A stretch of DNA of 64,000 bases from JAVBNA01 sp031551875 (GTDB lineage: Bacteria > Bacillota > Clostridia > Oscillospirales > Acutalibacteraceae), in NCBI GenBank assembly GCA_031551875.1, contig JAVBNA010000001.1:91047-155046 (forward strand), written 5' to 3'. The first letter of the stretch is position 1; each line of letters begins with the position of its first letter. This document shows, one piece after another, positions 22,510-33,870 of this stretch. A program made the translations under genes and the position numbers. The notes below the pieces were generated by a model. It saw only the letters and a list, made by a program, of their open reading frames with translations, was not told the origin of the DNA and made no database searches.

Positions 22510-22893
22510 ATGAAGCTTAACCACATCGCCCTGTACGTCAGAGACCTGGAGGGTATGAAAAGCTTTTATGAAGCGTACTTCGGCGCGTACGCCAACAACC
22601 GGTATCACAACCCCAAGACCGGCCTGAAAACCTATTTCCTGTCCTTTGAGGACGGCGGGCGATTGGAGATTATGACCCGGCCGGGACTGACTGCGCGCAC
22701 AAAGGAAGGCGCCGGAGAAGGCTATATTCATCTCGCACTGAGTGCCGGAAGCAGGGAAAAGGTGGACGAGCTCACCGCAAAGCTGAGAAATGAAGGCTAT
22801 ACGGTTGTGAGCGGGCCGCGTACGACCGGAGACGGATATTATGAAAGTCTGGTTCTGGATCCCGAGGGCAATCAGGTGGAAATTGTGGAGTGA
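22510..22893 (+). CDS. VOC-superfamily (glyoxalase/dioxygenase-like) protein
   Basis: This 127-residue protein has the paired beta-alpha-beta-beta-beta layout of the VOC fold. Candidate metal ligands are His5 (LNHIALYV), Glu in GRLEIM, His in GYIHLAL and the C-terminal Glu (GNQVEIVE). The family includes lactoylglutathione lyase-like and resistance proteins; the substrate cannot be given. It overlaps the next frame slightly (the stop is close to the regulator start) and follows the lipoprotein after 12 bp. Confidence 0.88.
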   Translation: MKLNHIALYVRDLEGMKSFYEAYFGAYANNRYHNPKTGLKTYFLSFEDGGRLEIMTRPGLTARTKEGAGEGYIHLALSAGSREKVDELTAKLRNEGYTVVSGPRTTGDGYYESLVLDPEGNQVEIVE

Positions 22894-22934
22894 GTGGACT
22901 TGTTACCGAAGGGCACATGAGAGGTGGTAGAGTC

Positions 22935-23651
22935 GTGCAGGAAATAAAGATCCTCTTGGCGGATGCTGACCTGTCTGTGCGCAGCATCATCAAGGTCAGT
23001 GCCATCGCGGAGGGACTTAGCTGTGATGAATGTCCGGACGGGATCTCGGCGCTCAAGCGCATGCGGCATACGCACTATGACCTTGTCATTTTAGACACCG
23101 TGTTGCCTGATCTGGACGGGAAAATCGTCTGCCGCTACTTTCGGAAATCCTCTGAGGCGCCGGTCATCTTTATCGGTAGGGACGCAAAAGAAGAGGAGCG
23201 CCTGTCCGTTTTTTCGGCGGGCGGGAATGATTTTCTTCAAAAGCCCTTTTATCCGCGTGAGCTTATGGCGCGCATCAAAAACCTGTTAAAGCTGAGCATG
23301 CGCTATCAGCAGCCGCTCAAGCCTCTCACCGCCGGAGGTATTGAGATTGACACCCACGCCCATAACGCTTCGGTTTTGGGCCGAACGCTGCAGCTGACGC
23401 CCCGGGAGTATGAGCTGCTGCGTTTTTTCTGCCAAAATCCCCACCAGGCCTTTTCCCGCGACGCGCTGCTCAGCCTGGTATGGAGCCACGAGTTTGCCGG
23501 TACCGACCGCACGGTGGACACCCACGTCAAGAGCCTGCGTAATAAGATTGACCCGCTGCAAAATTACATTCAGACCATCTGGGGCTATGGTTATAAATTT
23601 GAACCGGTCGAAAAGGACGTCGGGGCAAAAGAAGAGAAACAGCAAAAATAG
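22935..23651 (+). CDS. Orphan OmpR-type response regulator
   Basis: The 238-residue protein has a receiver domain (about 1-115) with the phosphoacceptor Asp in LVILDTVLPD and Lys in FLQKPF, and a winged-helix output domain (about 130-232; LTPREYELLRFFCQNPHQAF, TVDTHVKSLRNKI). The acidic pair region is ADAD rather than DDD and the switch Thr/Ser site reads FIGRDAK, so phosphorylation signalling may be altered. GTG 22935 follows AGAGGTGG; ATG 22917 is an alternative. No histidine kinase is next to it. Confidence 0.88.
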   Translation: MQEIKILLADADLSVRSIIKVSAIAEGLSCDECPDGISALKRMRHTHYDLVILDTVLPDLDGKIVCRYFRKSSEAPVIFIGRDAKEEERLSVFSAGGNDFLQKPFYPRELMARIKNLLKLSMRYQQPLKPLTAGGIEIDTHAHNASVLGRTLQLTPREYELLRFFCQNPHQAFSRDALLSLVWSHEFAGTDRTVDTHVKSLRNKIDPLQNYIQTIWGYGYKFEPVEKDVGAKEEKQQK

Positions 23652-23663
23652 GGAGGTGCTACC

Positions 23664-24080
23664 ATGAAATCATTCCGTAAAGAGCTTCATTTTCATCTGC
23701 CCGCACGCCGCGGGCTTGTGAACATCACGCCGCAGGTGGAGGAGGCGGTGCGCGAATCGGGTGTACAGGAGGGGTTTGTGCTCGTAAACGCCATGCACAT
23801 CACCGCCTCGGTTTTCATCAACGACGATGAAAGCGGGCTGCATCACGACTATGAGGTGTGGCTGGAAAAGCTTGCGCCCGAAAAGCCCTACAGCCAGTAC
23901 CGCCACAACGGCTTTGAAGACAATGCCGACGCCCATCTCAAGCGCACGGTTATGGGACGCGAGGTGGTGGTTGCCGTCACGGAGGGGCGCCTTGATTTCG
24001 GGACATGGGAGCAGATTTTTTATTTTGAATTTGACGGTAAGCGCGACAAGCGCGTACTGATCAAAATTATTGGAGCATAA
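23664..24080 (+). CDS. yjbQ: YjbQ family protein (secondary thiamine-phosphate synthase-like)
   Basis: YjbQ/UPF0047 proteins are small trimeric enzymes with weak thiamine-phosphate-synthase activity reported; the main role is unclear. The 138-residue product contains the conserved VNAMHITASVFINDDESGLH, YRHNGFEDNADAHLKRTVMG and LDFGTWEQIFYFEFDG. AGGGAGGTG precedes the ATG, 12 bp after the regulator gene, so they may be co-transcribed. Confidence 0.9.
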   Translation: MKSFRKELHFHLPARRGLVNITPQVEEAVRESGVQEGFVLVNAMHITASVFINDDESGLHHDYEVWLEKLAPEKPYSQYRHNGFEDNADAHLKRTVMGREVVVAVTEGRLDFGTWEQIFYFEFDGKRDKRVLIKIIGA

Positions 24081-24097
24081 GACACGAACGACTGATG

Positions 24098-24129
24098 AAA
24101 ACGGACAGGGCCTAAGCCCTGTCCGTTTT
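24098..24129. terminator. Bidirectional terminator between yjbQ and hemW
   Basis: A 14-bp perfect stem AAAACGGACAGGGC (24098-24111) / GCCCTGTCCGTTTT (24116-24129) with CTAA loop gives a U tract on both strands. Confidence 0.9.
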
Positions 24130-24132
24130 GTG

Positions 24133-25246
24133 TCATGAATAGCCGAGCATCAATCCCGTCAGCAGATTGGAAAGCAAAAAACCTTCTAGTGTCAGCCTGA
24201 TCCCACGGCCGTCTACCTGACAGAGTGTGGAAAGTTCAGGCCGGTTCATGCGCGTGCGGTACTCGGAAGGGATCGCGCACCCGAAACGCTCTTTAAAGAG
24301 CGCCTCATTCAGCCCCTCTGTCAGCCGCAGCCGCATCATGGCGTATTCTTCTATGCTGCCCCCTTCGCCGTCGTCCATAGTCTGCGGGTTCTGCAGGAAG
24401 GCGGAAAGGTCGCGGGGATAAAAAAAGCGGTTTCTGTTTATAAATGAATGCGCCGACGGCCCGAGCCCCATATAGGGCTCGGCGTTCCAGTAATGAAGAT
24501 TGTGTGCGCTTTCCTTGCCCGGAAAAGAAAAATTGGAAATTTCATATTGCCCAAAGCCTCTCGCGTCAAGCGCCCCGCAGGCGTGTAAATAAAGCGCTCG
24601 TTCGGCTTCCTCGCCGGGCAGGTCAAGGGCTTCCTTGCCCGCAGCAAAGGGAGTGTTCTCTTCGATTTTCAGCAGGTAAGCCGAAATATGGGACGCGCCG
24701 GCTTCCGCGCAAAAGGCAACCGAATGGCTGATGTTTTCCTCGGTTTGCCCCGGTAGTGCCAGCATCAGGTCGAGTGAAAGATTTTCGATGCCCGCCCGCC
24801 GTGCCATCGTAAGCGTGTCCGCCGCCTGTGCCGGTGTATGCCGCCGCCCCAGCAGGGAAAGCTCTGTTTCGTCCGCCGACTGAAGCCCCACCGAAAGCCG
24901 GTTGACACCCGCCGCCGAAAGGCGCTTGATTGTTTCGGAAAGCCCATGTGTGCCGGGGTTGACCTCGACGGTGATCTCTGCGTCCGCTAGGGAAAAGCCA
25001 CGCCGCGCGGCATCAATCATACGCGCAAGCCGCCGCCCGCCCAGCAGGGAAGGCGTGCCGCCGCCGAAATAGAGGGTGTCGGCGGCAGCTGCGAGGGACT
25101 CGCCCCACCGTGCAAGCTGTGCGCAGATGACGTCGGTGTATCTGTCCATGCTCTCGTCGGAAGCGGGGAGAGAATAAAAGTCACAGTAGGGGCATTTGAC
25201 ATCACAAAAGGGAATGTGAATATACAGCCCGATGGCGCGCGGATCC

Positions 25247-25254
<8 letters not shown>
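24133..25254 (-). CDS. hemW: HemW-like radical SAM protein
   Basis: HemW is a radical SAM heme chaperone related to oxygen-independent coproporphyrinogen oxidase HemN. The 373-residue protein has the cluster motif CDVKCPYC after YIHIPF, preceding YSLPASDES, then TLYFGGGTPSLL, VEVNPGT, NRLSVGLQS and the later NLHYWNAEPYMGLGPSAHSF. Only the three-Cys motif plus the following aromatic residues favour HemW over HemN. ATG 25254 overlaps the end of lepA (GATGAATAA), a common lepA-hemW arrangement in Bacillota. A longer frame to 25566 is antisense-like and rejected. Confidence 0.92.
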
Positions 25255-27058
<1,804 letters not shown>

Positions 27059-27162
27059 AAAAATCACCTCAAAAAAAGTTTACACAACATTATATCACAC
27101 CGGGACGGACTGGTAAAGCACATTCTTTTCGCCGTCACATATCATGGTGTGAGGTGATAAGC

Positions 27163-27546
27163 ATGCTGGAAACCATAGCTGTCATTGTAGTTCTGATTCT
27201 GTGCACCCTCGGCGCGGTGGAGCTCTGCCGCGCGCTGTCCTTCCGTTTTCTGCTGCCCGCACGGTGCAAAGATTTTTTGGTGCTCGTCCCGGTGCGCGGA
27301 CACGACGACACCATGGAAATCGAGCTGCGCTGTGCCGTGTCACGGGTCAAATGGTTTCGCGGCCAGGCGCAGGTGATCTGCCTGGACTGCGGCATGGACG
27401 AGGAGACCAAGATGCTGTGCGCCGCAAGCTGTGAGCAGCTCGGAGGCGTGATGCTCATGACGCCGGAGGAGCTGTGCCTGTTGTGCGGGGAGGAATTGCA
27501 AAGCGCCAATAATTGGGGTATAATAGACGGGAAAAACGAACCGTAA
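27163..27546 (+). CDS. Small membrane-anchored protein, unknown
   Basis: ATG 27163 after GAGGTGATAA gives 127 residues: an N-terminal helix (ETIAVIVVLILCTLGAVELC) and a soluble domain rich in cysteine (CLDCGMDEETKMLCAASCEQ). It is divergent from lepA and 21 bp before recD2. No family recognised; possibly a conserved Clostridia small protein. Confidence 0.6.
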   Translation: MLETIAVIVVLILCTLGAVELCRALSFRFLLPARCKDFLVLVPVRGHDDTMEIELRCAVSRVKWFRGQAQVICLDCGMDEETKMLCAASCEQLGGVMLMTPEELCLLCGEELQSANNWGIIDGKNEP

Positions 27547-27567
27547 AGAGGATCTGTGAGGATACAT

Positions 27568-29772
27568 ATGGACGAACGAGACTGGACGGAAGTAAACGGC
27601 ACGGTGGAGAGCATTGTCTTTCGCAATGAAAACAATTACTTCACCGTGCTCGAACTCAATACAGGGGACGAGCTGGTCACTGCGGTGGGCGAGCTGCCGG
27701 AGGTGTGCGCGGGGGAGGGACTCCGTCTGCGCGGACAGTGGCAGACCCATGCGAGCTTCGGCCCGCAGTTTAAGGCGGAGGTCTGTGAGCGCTATCTGCC
27801 TACGAGTGCCCCGGCAATCCTGCACTACCTGTCCTCGGGTGCGGTCAAGGGCATCGGCCCGGTGACCGCCGCACGGCTGGTGGACATGTTTGGCGACCAG
27901 ACACTGGAGGTGCTGGAGAAGGATCCGGTGCGCATCAGCGCGGTCAAGGGCATCACGCTGCAAAAGGCGCGGGGGATGTCCGAGGAGTTCTGCAAGCAGT
28001 TCGGCATCCGTGAGCTGCTGCTTTACTTAGGACAGTATTCGGTCACGCCCGGACAGGCCATCAAGGTGTGGAAGAAATGGGGCGCGACCGCCATCGACCG
28101 CGTCCGTGAAAACCCCTATATGCTGTGCTCGGAGGGGACAGGCATCTCCTTTGAAAAGGCGGACGCTATCGCCGCGACCATGGAACGCCCCTATGATGAC
28201 GTGCACCGCGTTAAGGCGGGCGTCAACTATGTGCTGACCCACAACCTCTACAACGGGCACACCTGCCTGCCGCGCGACCGGGTGGAGGAAACCGCGTCGG
28301 GACTGCTTAGTGTGCCGGCAGAGCTTGTGTCTGAGGCGGTCGTCAGCATGGCGGAAGAAGCGCAGATTGGTGCGCGCGAGTACGGCGGACGGACATTTTT
28401 ATGTCTGCCCCGCATCCTCGCGTCTGAGAGCTATATTGCCGGACGGATGAAAACCATGCTCGCCTATCCGCCTGAGCGCTACCCCGACGCCGACCGTGAA
28501 ATCGAGGAGATTGAGTGCGCGACCGGCATGACCTATGAAACGCTGCAGCGCACCGCGATTGCCGACGCGCTGAAAAAGGGTATGCTCATTTTGACCGGCG
28601 GTCCCGGCACCGGCAAGACCACCACCCTCAACGCGATCATTGAGCTTCTTGAGCGCAAGGGGCAGAAGGTGCTTCTCGCCGCGCCCACCGGCCGCGCCGC
28701 AAAGCGCATGTCGGAGGTGACCGGGCGCGACGCCCAGACCATTCACCGTCTGCTCAAGGTGGAGTGGACGGGGGACGAGCAGATGACCGTATTTTCCAAG
28801 AATGAGAACAACCTGTTAGAGTGCGACGCGCTGGTGGTGGACGAGCTGTCCATGGTGGACACGGTGATTTTTGAAAGCCTGCTGCGTGCGCTGCCGATGG
28901 GCTGCCGGCTGATTATGGTCGGCGACTGTGACCAGCTGCCGCCGGTGGGCTCGGGCAACGTGCTGCACGACCTGATCGAGTCGGGCATCATCCCGGTGGT
29001 ACAGCTTAAAGAGGTGTTCCGCCAGTCAATGAACAGCCTGATCGTCACGAATGCCCACCGCATTGTGCGGGGCGAAATGCCCGATTTAGTCACCCGTACG
29101 AGCGACTTCTTCTTTCTGTCTTGTCAGGAGCCTGACGCCATCTCCGACACCCTCATCGACCTGTGCGGCCGGCGGCTTCCGAATTCCTACGGATATTCGC
29201 CCTTTGCTGACATCCAGGTTCTGTCTCCCTCCCGCAAGGGGGATTTGGGCACCGTGGAGCTCAACAAAAGGCTGCAGGGAGCCCTCAATCCCCCAGACAC
29301 GAAAAAGCGGGAGCTCAGCGTGGGAGGAAGCCTTTTTCGTGAGGGAGACAAGGTCATGCAGATCCGCAACAATTATGACATCCAGTGGATCCGCTCCGAC
29401 GGCACTGAGGGGGAAGGGTTTTTTAACGGCGACGTGGGGATTCTGATGAGCGTCGACACCCGCAGCGGCACGGCGACCATCCGGTTTGATGACCGTGTGG
29501 CGGTCTATGATAAGGAGACCGCAGAGGATCTTGAGCTGGCCTACGCGGTGACCGTGCACAAAAGCCAGGGCAACGAATTTGAGTGCGTGGTCATGCCGGT
29601 CTACCCGGGCCCGCCGCGCCTGTATTACCGCAACCTGTTATACACGGCGGTCACGCGCGCAAAAACGCTTCTGGTTCTGGTGGGGCGCAGCGGTGTGCTC
29701 AGCCAGATGATTGGGAACACGCAGAAGAACAAGCGGTATACCGGGCTGCGCTATCTGCTGATGGAAGGGTGA
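27568..29772 (+). CDS. recD2: RecD2-type ATP-dependent DNA helicase
   Basis: RecD2 is a 5'-3' superfamily 1B helicase, independent of RecBC, active in replication-fork or mismatch repair. The 734-residue protein has an OB-like N-terminus, tandem helix-hairpin-helix motifs (VKGIGPVTAARLVDMFG), Walker A GGPGTGKTTT (about 343-352), APTGRAAKRM, Walker B VVDELSMVD, MVGDCDQLPPVGSGNVL and motif VI VTVHKSQGNEF with YTAVTRAK. ATG 27568 follows GTGAGGATAC. Confidence 0.95.
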   Translation: MDERDWTEVNGTVESIVFRNENNYFTVLELNTGDELVTAVGELPEVCAGEGLRLRGQWQTHASFGPQFKAEVCERYLPTSAPAILHYLSSGAVKGIGPVTAARLVDMFGDQTLEVLEKDPVRISAVKGITLQKARGMSEEFCKQFGIRELLLYLGQYSVTPGQAIKVWKKWGATAIDRVRENPYMLCSEGTGISFEKADAIAATMERPYDDVHRVKAGVNYVLTHNLYNGHTCLPRDRVEETASGLLSVPAELVSEAVVSMAEEAQIGAREYGGRTFLCLPRILASESYIAGRMKTMLAYPPERYPDADREIEEIECATGMTYETLQRTAIADALKKGMLILTGGPGTGKTTTLNAIIELLERKGQKVLLAAPTGRAAKRMSEVTGRDAQTIHRLLKVEWTGDEQMTVFSKNENNLLECDALVVDELSMVDTVIFESLLRALPMGCRLIMVGDCDQLPPVGSGNVLHDLIESGIIPVVQLKEVFRQSMNSLIVTNAHRIVRGEMPDLVTRTSDFFFLSCQEPDAISDTLIDLCGRRLPNSYGYSPFADIQVLSPSRKGDLGTVELNKRLQGALNPPDTKKRELSVGGSLFREGDKVMQIRNNYDIQWIRSDGTEGEGFFNGDVGILMSVDTRSGTATIRFDDRVAVYDKETAEDLELAYAVTVHKSQGNEFECVVMPVYPGPPRLYYRNLLYTAVTRAKTLLVLVGRSGVLSQMIGNTQKNKRYTGLRYLLMEG

Positions 29773-29776
29773 TAAT

Positions 29777-30499
29777 ATGGCTGTGTCAGTCAAGAAAGCA
29801 TGGAATTTTATCCTTGATCTGCTCTTTCCGCCTCGCTGCGCCGTGTGTGACGATGTGGTGCCCATCGGCCCTACGCTATGTGACGACTGTGCGCGGGCGC
29901 TGGCCGACCGCAACTTCAGGACGCTGTGCATGGAGTGCCGGGAGGAGAGGGAGAACTGCGGATGTCCCGATGGGCCGCGTGTTCTTTGCGTCGTGCCTTT
30001 TGTCTATGCGGGCACGGTGCGTAAAGCGATCCATGCCTATAAATTTGAGAGCGTGACTGGGCTGTGCGCCCCCTTTTCGCACGCCATGGCCGACAGCATA
30101 AACCGGCTCGGCCTGCCTGAATTTGATGTGGTCTGTCCCGTGCCCATGAGCGGAGAATGGTTCGCGGAACGCGGCTTTGACCACACGATGACGCTGGCGC
30201 GGCAGCTGGGAGAACGTTTGGATGTACCCTGTGATCCGCTTCTCGAAAAGCGGGTGGACAACCTGCCCCAGCGCACGCTCAGCGCGGCCGAGCGGCGGAA
30301 AAACGTCCGGGGTGTTTATGGGGCGCTTGATCAAAAGGAAATTTTCGGGGAAAATATTTTACTTTGCGACGATGTGGTTACCACCGGCTCAACACTGCGG
30401 GAATGCGTCCGTGTGCTTAAAAAGGCGGGGGCGGAAAGCGTATATTGTGTAGCGGTTGCCGCAACGGTGCGCCCCGAAGAGGAGGATATAGATACATGA
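29777..30499 (+). CDS. comF: ComF family phosphoribosyltransferase-like protein
   Basis: ComF proteins support DNA uptake in competent bacteria, with biochemical role unclear. The 240-residue product has an N-terminal zinc ribbon (CAVCDD, CDDC, CMEC, CGC) and a PRTase domain with PVPMS, RGFDHTMTLARQL and the PRPP motif LLCDDVVTTGSTL. It lies 4 bp after recD2 and overlaps the acetyltransferase gene by ATGA. Confidence 0.93.
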   Translation: MAVSVKKAWNFILDLLFPPRCAVCDDVVPIGPTLCDDCARALADRNFRTLCMECREERENCGCPDGPRVLCVVPFVYAGTVRKAIHAYKFESVTGLCAPFSHAMADSINRLGLPEFDVVCPVPMSGEWFAERGFDHTMTLARQLGERLDVPCDPLLEKRVDNLPQRTLSAAERRKNVRGVYGALDQKEIFGENILLCDDVVTTGSTLRECVRVLKKAGAESVYCVAVAATVRPEEEDIDT

Positions 30500-30942
30500 G
30501 AATTGAAAAAATAGAGCGGGACAAGCGGAAATTTTTGCCGCTTCTTCTCTTGGCCGATGAACAGGAGTCCATGATCGACGCTTATCTGGAACGGGGAGAC
30601 CTGTATGCGCTTTATGATTCGGATCGGGATCCGATCGGCGTGTGCGTGGTGACACGGGAGGGGAAAGACATCTTTGAGATCAAAAATCTGGCGGTTGCGG
30701 AGCACGTCCGGCAGCGCGGCTACGGGAAAATGCTGGTTCAATATGCTCTCGGCCGTTACAAGTCTTTGGGAAAAACCATGCTGGTCGGCACGGGGGAGAC
30801 GCCCCGAATTCTTTCGTTTTATGCAGGATGTGGATTTGTGATTTCCCACCGGGTCAAAAACTTTTTTGAACAGTATGACCATCCCATGGTGGAAGACGGG
30901 ATCAGGCTCACCGATATGATTTATTTACAAAAAGACATATAA
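30496..30942 (+). CDS. GNAT-family acetyltransferase
   Basis: The 148-residue protein shows the GNAT acetyl-CoA motif A (IKNLAVAEHVRQRGYGKMLV) and motif B (RILSFYAGCGFVISHRVKNF). The acceptor is unknown. ATG 30496 overlaps the comF stop and follows GAGGAGG, so it is part of the recD2-comF operon. Confidence 0.88.
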   Translation: MRIEKIERDKRKFLPLLLLADEQESMIDAYLERGDLYALYDSDRDPIGVCVVTREGKDIFEIKNLAVAEHVRQRGYGKMLVQYALGRYKSLGKTMLVGTGETPRILSFYAGCGFVISHRVKNFFEQYDHPMVEDGIRLTDMIYLQKDI

Positions 30943-31013
30943 AACACCTTTTTTGCGCGTTTTTTCACCTTTTTTCTGTTTTTGTGTAGTATGGGGCAGA
31001 GAGGTGATTGCGC

Positions 31014-31682
31014 ATGAGGTGGTATAGAAGACGCAGGACAAAAACCACAGGACGGAAGCTGCTCGTCATACTGGGCATCCTACTGGTGCTGGTGCTGCTG
31101 ATCGACAGCCAGCTGCGCCCGCTGATCAAAACGCTAATCGCGTCGCAGGCTAGGCAGATCTCAACGGTGGCCATCAACGACGCCATCACAAAGGCGATTG
31201 AGGAGGAGGGCAGTGACGCGCTTGTGCATGTGGATGTTGGTTCCGACGGCAAAGTAAACACCATTCAGACAGATATCGCCCGCATCAACCGGCTCAAAGC
31301 GCTGGCCTCCAACAAGATTCTGGAAAAGTTCGGGGAAAATACGCTACGCGAGATCAAGATTCCCATCGGTACCCTGCTGGGCAATGATTTCACGCGCGGC
31401 CGGGGACCAAAAATCCCCCTGCTGGTTGAGCTCAGGGGAAATGTGTACACCGAGGTGACCAGTGACCTTTCCGGCGCGGGCATTAACCAGACGCTGCACC
31501 GGATCATCCTCAAGGTCAAAACCAGCGTGTACGTGGTCATTCCTGGCTACAACACCTCGACCGACCTGGAAACAGATTTTGTCATCGCCGAAACGGTCAT
31601 TGTCGGCGAAGTGCCCGACAATTTTGTCAACCTGTCAGGGGAGTACGAAAAGAGCGTTGACGAGTTTTCCAAAACAAAATAA
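31014..31682 (+). CDS. yunB: Sporulation protein YunB
   Basis: YunB is needed for efficient sporulation and is made in the mother cell in Bacillus subtilis. The 222-residue protein has one N-terminal membrane helix (about 17-35) and the conserved ISTVAINDAITKAI, IPIGTLLGNDFTRGRGPKIP and DLETDFVIAETVIVGEVPD. ATG 31014 follows GAGGTGAT. It supports a spore-forming host. I did not recognise a sigma-E promoter with confidence. Confidence 0.93.
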   Translation: MRWYRRRRTKTTGRKLLVILGILLVLVLLIDSQLRPLIKTLIASQARQISTVAINDAITKAIEEEGSDALVHVDVGSDGKVNTIQTDIARINRLKALASNKILEKFGENTLREIKIPIGTLLGNDFTRGRGPKIPLLVELRGNVYTEVTSDLSGAGINQTLHRIILKVKTSVYVVIPGYNTSTDLETDFVIAETVIVGEVPDNFVNLSGEYEKSVDEFSKTK

Positions 31683-31697
31683 AAGGCAGGAAAATCC

Positions 31698-33686
31698 ATG
31701 GAACAGAAAACAGTTCAGGCGCGTATGGACGCCCTCATCAAAGAGATCAACCGCCACAGCGATTTATATTATAATCTCGATGCGCCCGAAATTGACGACG
31801 CCGCGTATGACGCGCTGACGCGGGAGCTGAAGGTGCTCGAGGAGGAGTTTCCCGACCTTGTGCGTCCCGATTCCCCCTCGCTGCATGTGGGCGGGCAGGC
31901 CTCTTCAAGCTTTGCGCCCGTGACGCATCAGGTGCCGATGGAGAGCCTTCAGGACGCGTTTGATACCGGAGAGCTCTTTGAATTTGACAAGCGGGTGCAG
32001 ACGGTGGTGGAGCGTACCGCCTATGTGGTGGAACAGAAGATTGACGGGCTTTCGGTGTCGCTCGAATACAGAGGGGGCCTCTTTGTGCGCGGGGCGACCC
32101 GCGGGGACGGTGTCGTGGGGGAGGACGTGACCGAAAACCTCCGCACCATTGGTTCCCTGCCCAAGCGCCTGAAAACCTATACCGGCGACCTGATTGTGCG
32201 CGGGGAGGTGTACATGTCCAGGGAGAGCTTCGAAGCGCTTTTGCTCCGTCAGGAGGAGCGGGGAGAAAAGGCCTTCAAAAACCCCCGCAACGCCGCGGCG
32301 GGCTCCCTGCGTCAGAAGCATTCCGCCGTTACAAGGGAACGCAGCCTGGACATTTTTGTTTTCAACCTCCAGCAGGCTGAGGGGCTCGCACTGGAATCAC
32401 ACACGGCGTCACTGAAATTTATGAGGGAACAGGGCTTCCATGTTTCGCCCGGCTACCGTAGGGTGTCCGGCATGGAGGAGGCGGTGAAGGAGATTGAAGC
32501 GATCGGTCAGATGCGCGGATCGCTTTCCTATAGCATTGACGGCGCGGTGGTCAAGGTGGACGATTTTGCCGTGCGGCGGCTATTGGGCAGCACATCCAAG
32601 TTCCCTAAGTGGGCCATCGCTTACAAATATCCGCCGGAGGAGCGGGAGACCCGCCTGCTTGCGGTGGAGGTCAATGTGGGACGTACGGGCGTGCTGACGC
32701 CAACCGGCCTGTTTGAGCCGGTAACACTGGCGGGAACCACCGTTTCCCGTGCCACCCTGCACAACGCAGACTTCATTTTGGAAAAGGACATCCGCATCGG
32801 CGACACAGTTATCCTGCGCAAGGCGGGGGATATCATTCCCGAGGTGGTGCGGGTGGTGTGTCACGAGCCGGGCGCGGAGCGCTATTCGCTTCCGACCATT
32901 TGCCCGTCGTGCGGCGGGGCGGTGGAAAAGCTGCCCGGTGAGGCGGCCACGCGCTGTGACAACACCGAATGTCCCGCGCAGCTTGTGCGTCATATGATTC
33001 ATTTTGTCTCCAGAGATGCCATGGACATCACGGGGCTGGGCTCTGCCGTCCTTGAGCAGCTTATAGAAAACAAGCTGATTTCATCTCCGGCGGATCTGTA
33101 CGCCCTGCGGCGGGAGCAGCTGATCGCGTTGGAACGGATGGGGGAAAAGTCGGCCGATAACCTGCTCAGCGCGATTGAACAGTCCAAAGGAAATCCCCTT
33201 CACCGTCTGATTTATGCGCTGGGCATCCGAAACATCGGCGCAGCGGCCGCAAAGCTTTTGTGCCGGCGGTTTCCGACCATGGAGGCGCTGCGGGCGGCCA
33301 CGCTTCCCGATATTGTCGCCATCGACGGCTTTGGAGAGGTCATGGCAGAGCATGTGGTTCGCTATTTCGCCATGGAGGAAACCGCGCATTTGCTTGTCCG
33401 GCTGCGCACATACGGTGTGGGTGTTCAAGAAGCACCGGTCGCAGAGGGAGATGCCCCCCTTGCGGGAAAAACCTTTGTGCTGACCGGCACATTGCCGACC
33501 CTGACGCGCAGTGAAGCCCAGGCGCTGATTGAAGCGGGTGGCGGAAAGGTTTCGGGCAGCGTTTCAAAAAAGACCGGCTTTGTCGTGGCAGGGGAGGAGG
33601 CGGGCAGTAAGCTTTTGAAGGCACAGTCGCTCGGAATCCCAATTCTCAGCGAGGACGACCTCAAACGCATGCTGAAGGGGAATTAG
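31698..33686 (+). CDS. ligA: NAD-dependent DNA ligase LigA
   Basis: LigA seals nicks in replication and repair using NAD+. The 662-residue protein has the adenylation lysine in VEQKIDGLS (about Lys114), the OB fold, a four-Cys zinc finger (CPSCGG and CDNTECP), helix-hairpin-helix repeats and a C-terminal BRCT domain (about 585-662; LAGKTFVLTGTLPTLTRSEA). It starts 15 bp after yunB with AGGCAGGA. Confidence 0.97.
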   Translation: MEQKTVQARMDALIKEINRHSDLYYNLDAPEIDDAAYDALTRELKVLEEEFPDLVRPDSPSLHVGGQASSSFAPVTHQVPMESLQDAFDTGELFEFDKRVQTVVERTAYVVEQKIDGLSVSLEYRGGLFVRGATRGDGVVGEDVTENLRTIGSLPKRLKTYTGDLIVRGEVYMSRESFEALLLRQEERGEKAFKNPRNAAAGSLRQKHSAVTRERSLDIFVFNLQQAEGLALESHTASLKFMREQGFHVSPGYRRVSGMEEAVKEIEAIGQMRGSLSYSIDGAVVKVDDFAVRRLLGSTSKFPKWAIAYKYPPEERETRLLAVEVNVGRTGVLTPTGLFEPVTLAGTTVSRATLHNADFILEKDIRIGDTVILRKAGDIIPEVVRVVCHEPGAERYSLPTICPSCGGAVEKLPGEAATRCDNTECPAQLVRHMIHFVSRDAMDITGLGSAVLEQLIENKLISSPADLYALRREQLIALERMGEKSADNLLSAIEQSKGNPLHRLIYALGIRNIGAAAAKLLCRRFPTMEALRAATLPDIVAIDGFGEVMAEHVVRYFAMEETAHLLVRLRTYGVGVQEAPVAEGDAPLAGKTFVLTGTLPTLTRSEAQALIEAGGGKVSGSVSKKTGFVVAGEEAGSKLLKAQSLGIPILSEDDLKRMLKGN

Positions 33687-33700
33687 TAAAATTAGAGAGC

Positions 33701-33751
33701 AAGCCGCCCCAGCGGGAGACAAGATCTCCCGCTGGGGCGGCTTGTTTTTTC
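33701..33751 (+). terminator. Strong terminator after ligA
   Basis: A 19-bp perfect stem (33701-33719 with 33725-33743), 5-nt loop, followed by GTTTTTTCTATG. Confidence 0.95.
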
Positions 33752-33755
33752 TATG

Positions 33756-33786
33756 TCGTCGATAAACAACATGCAATCGTCGAAAA
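33756..33786 (+). promoter_or_regulatory. Direct repeat upstream of agrB, possible LytTR regulator site
   Basis: TCGTCGATAA (33756-33765) and TCGTCGAAAA (33777-33786) are spaced exactly 21 bp, the geometry of AgrA/LytTR tandem sites. A -10-like TATGCT at 33824-33829 lacks a good -35, as activator-dependent promoters often do. The sequence itself does not match the published AgrA word closely. Confidence 0.4.
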
Positions 33787-33870
33787 TCCTTAAATTCCCC
33801 AAAGCTGGAAAATGTTGTGCTAGTATGCTAATTGAGGACAGGTGAAAATACAAAGAAGGATGGGTGAGCC

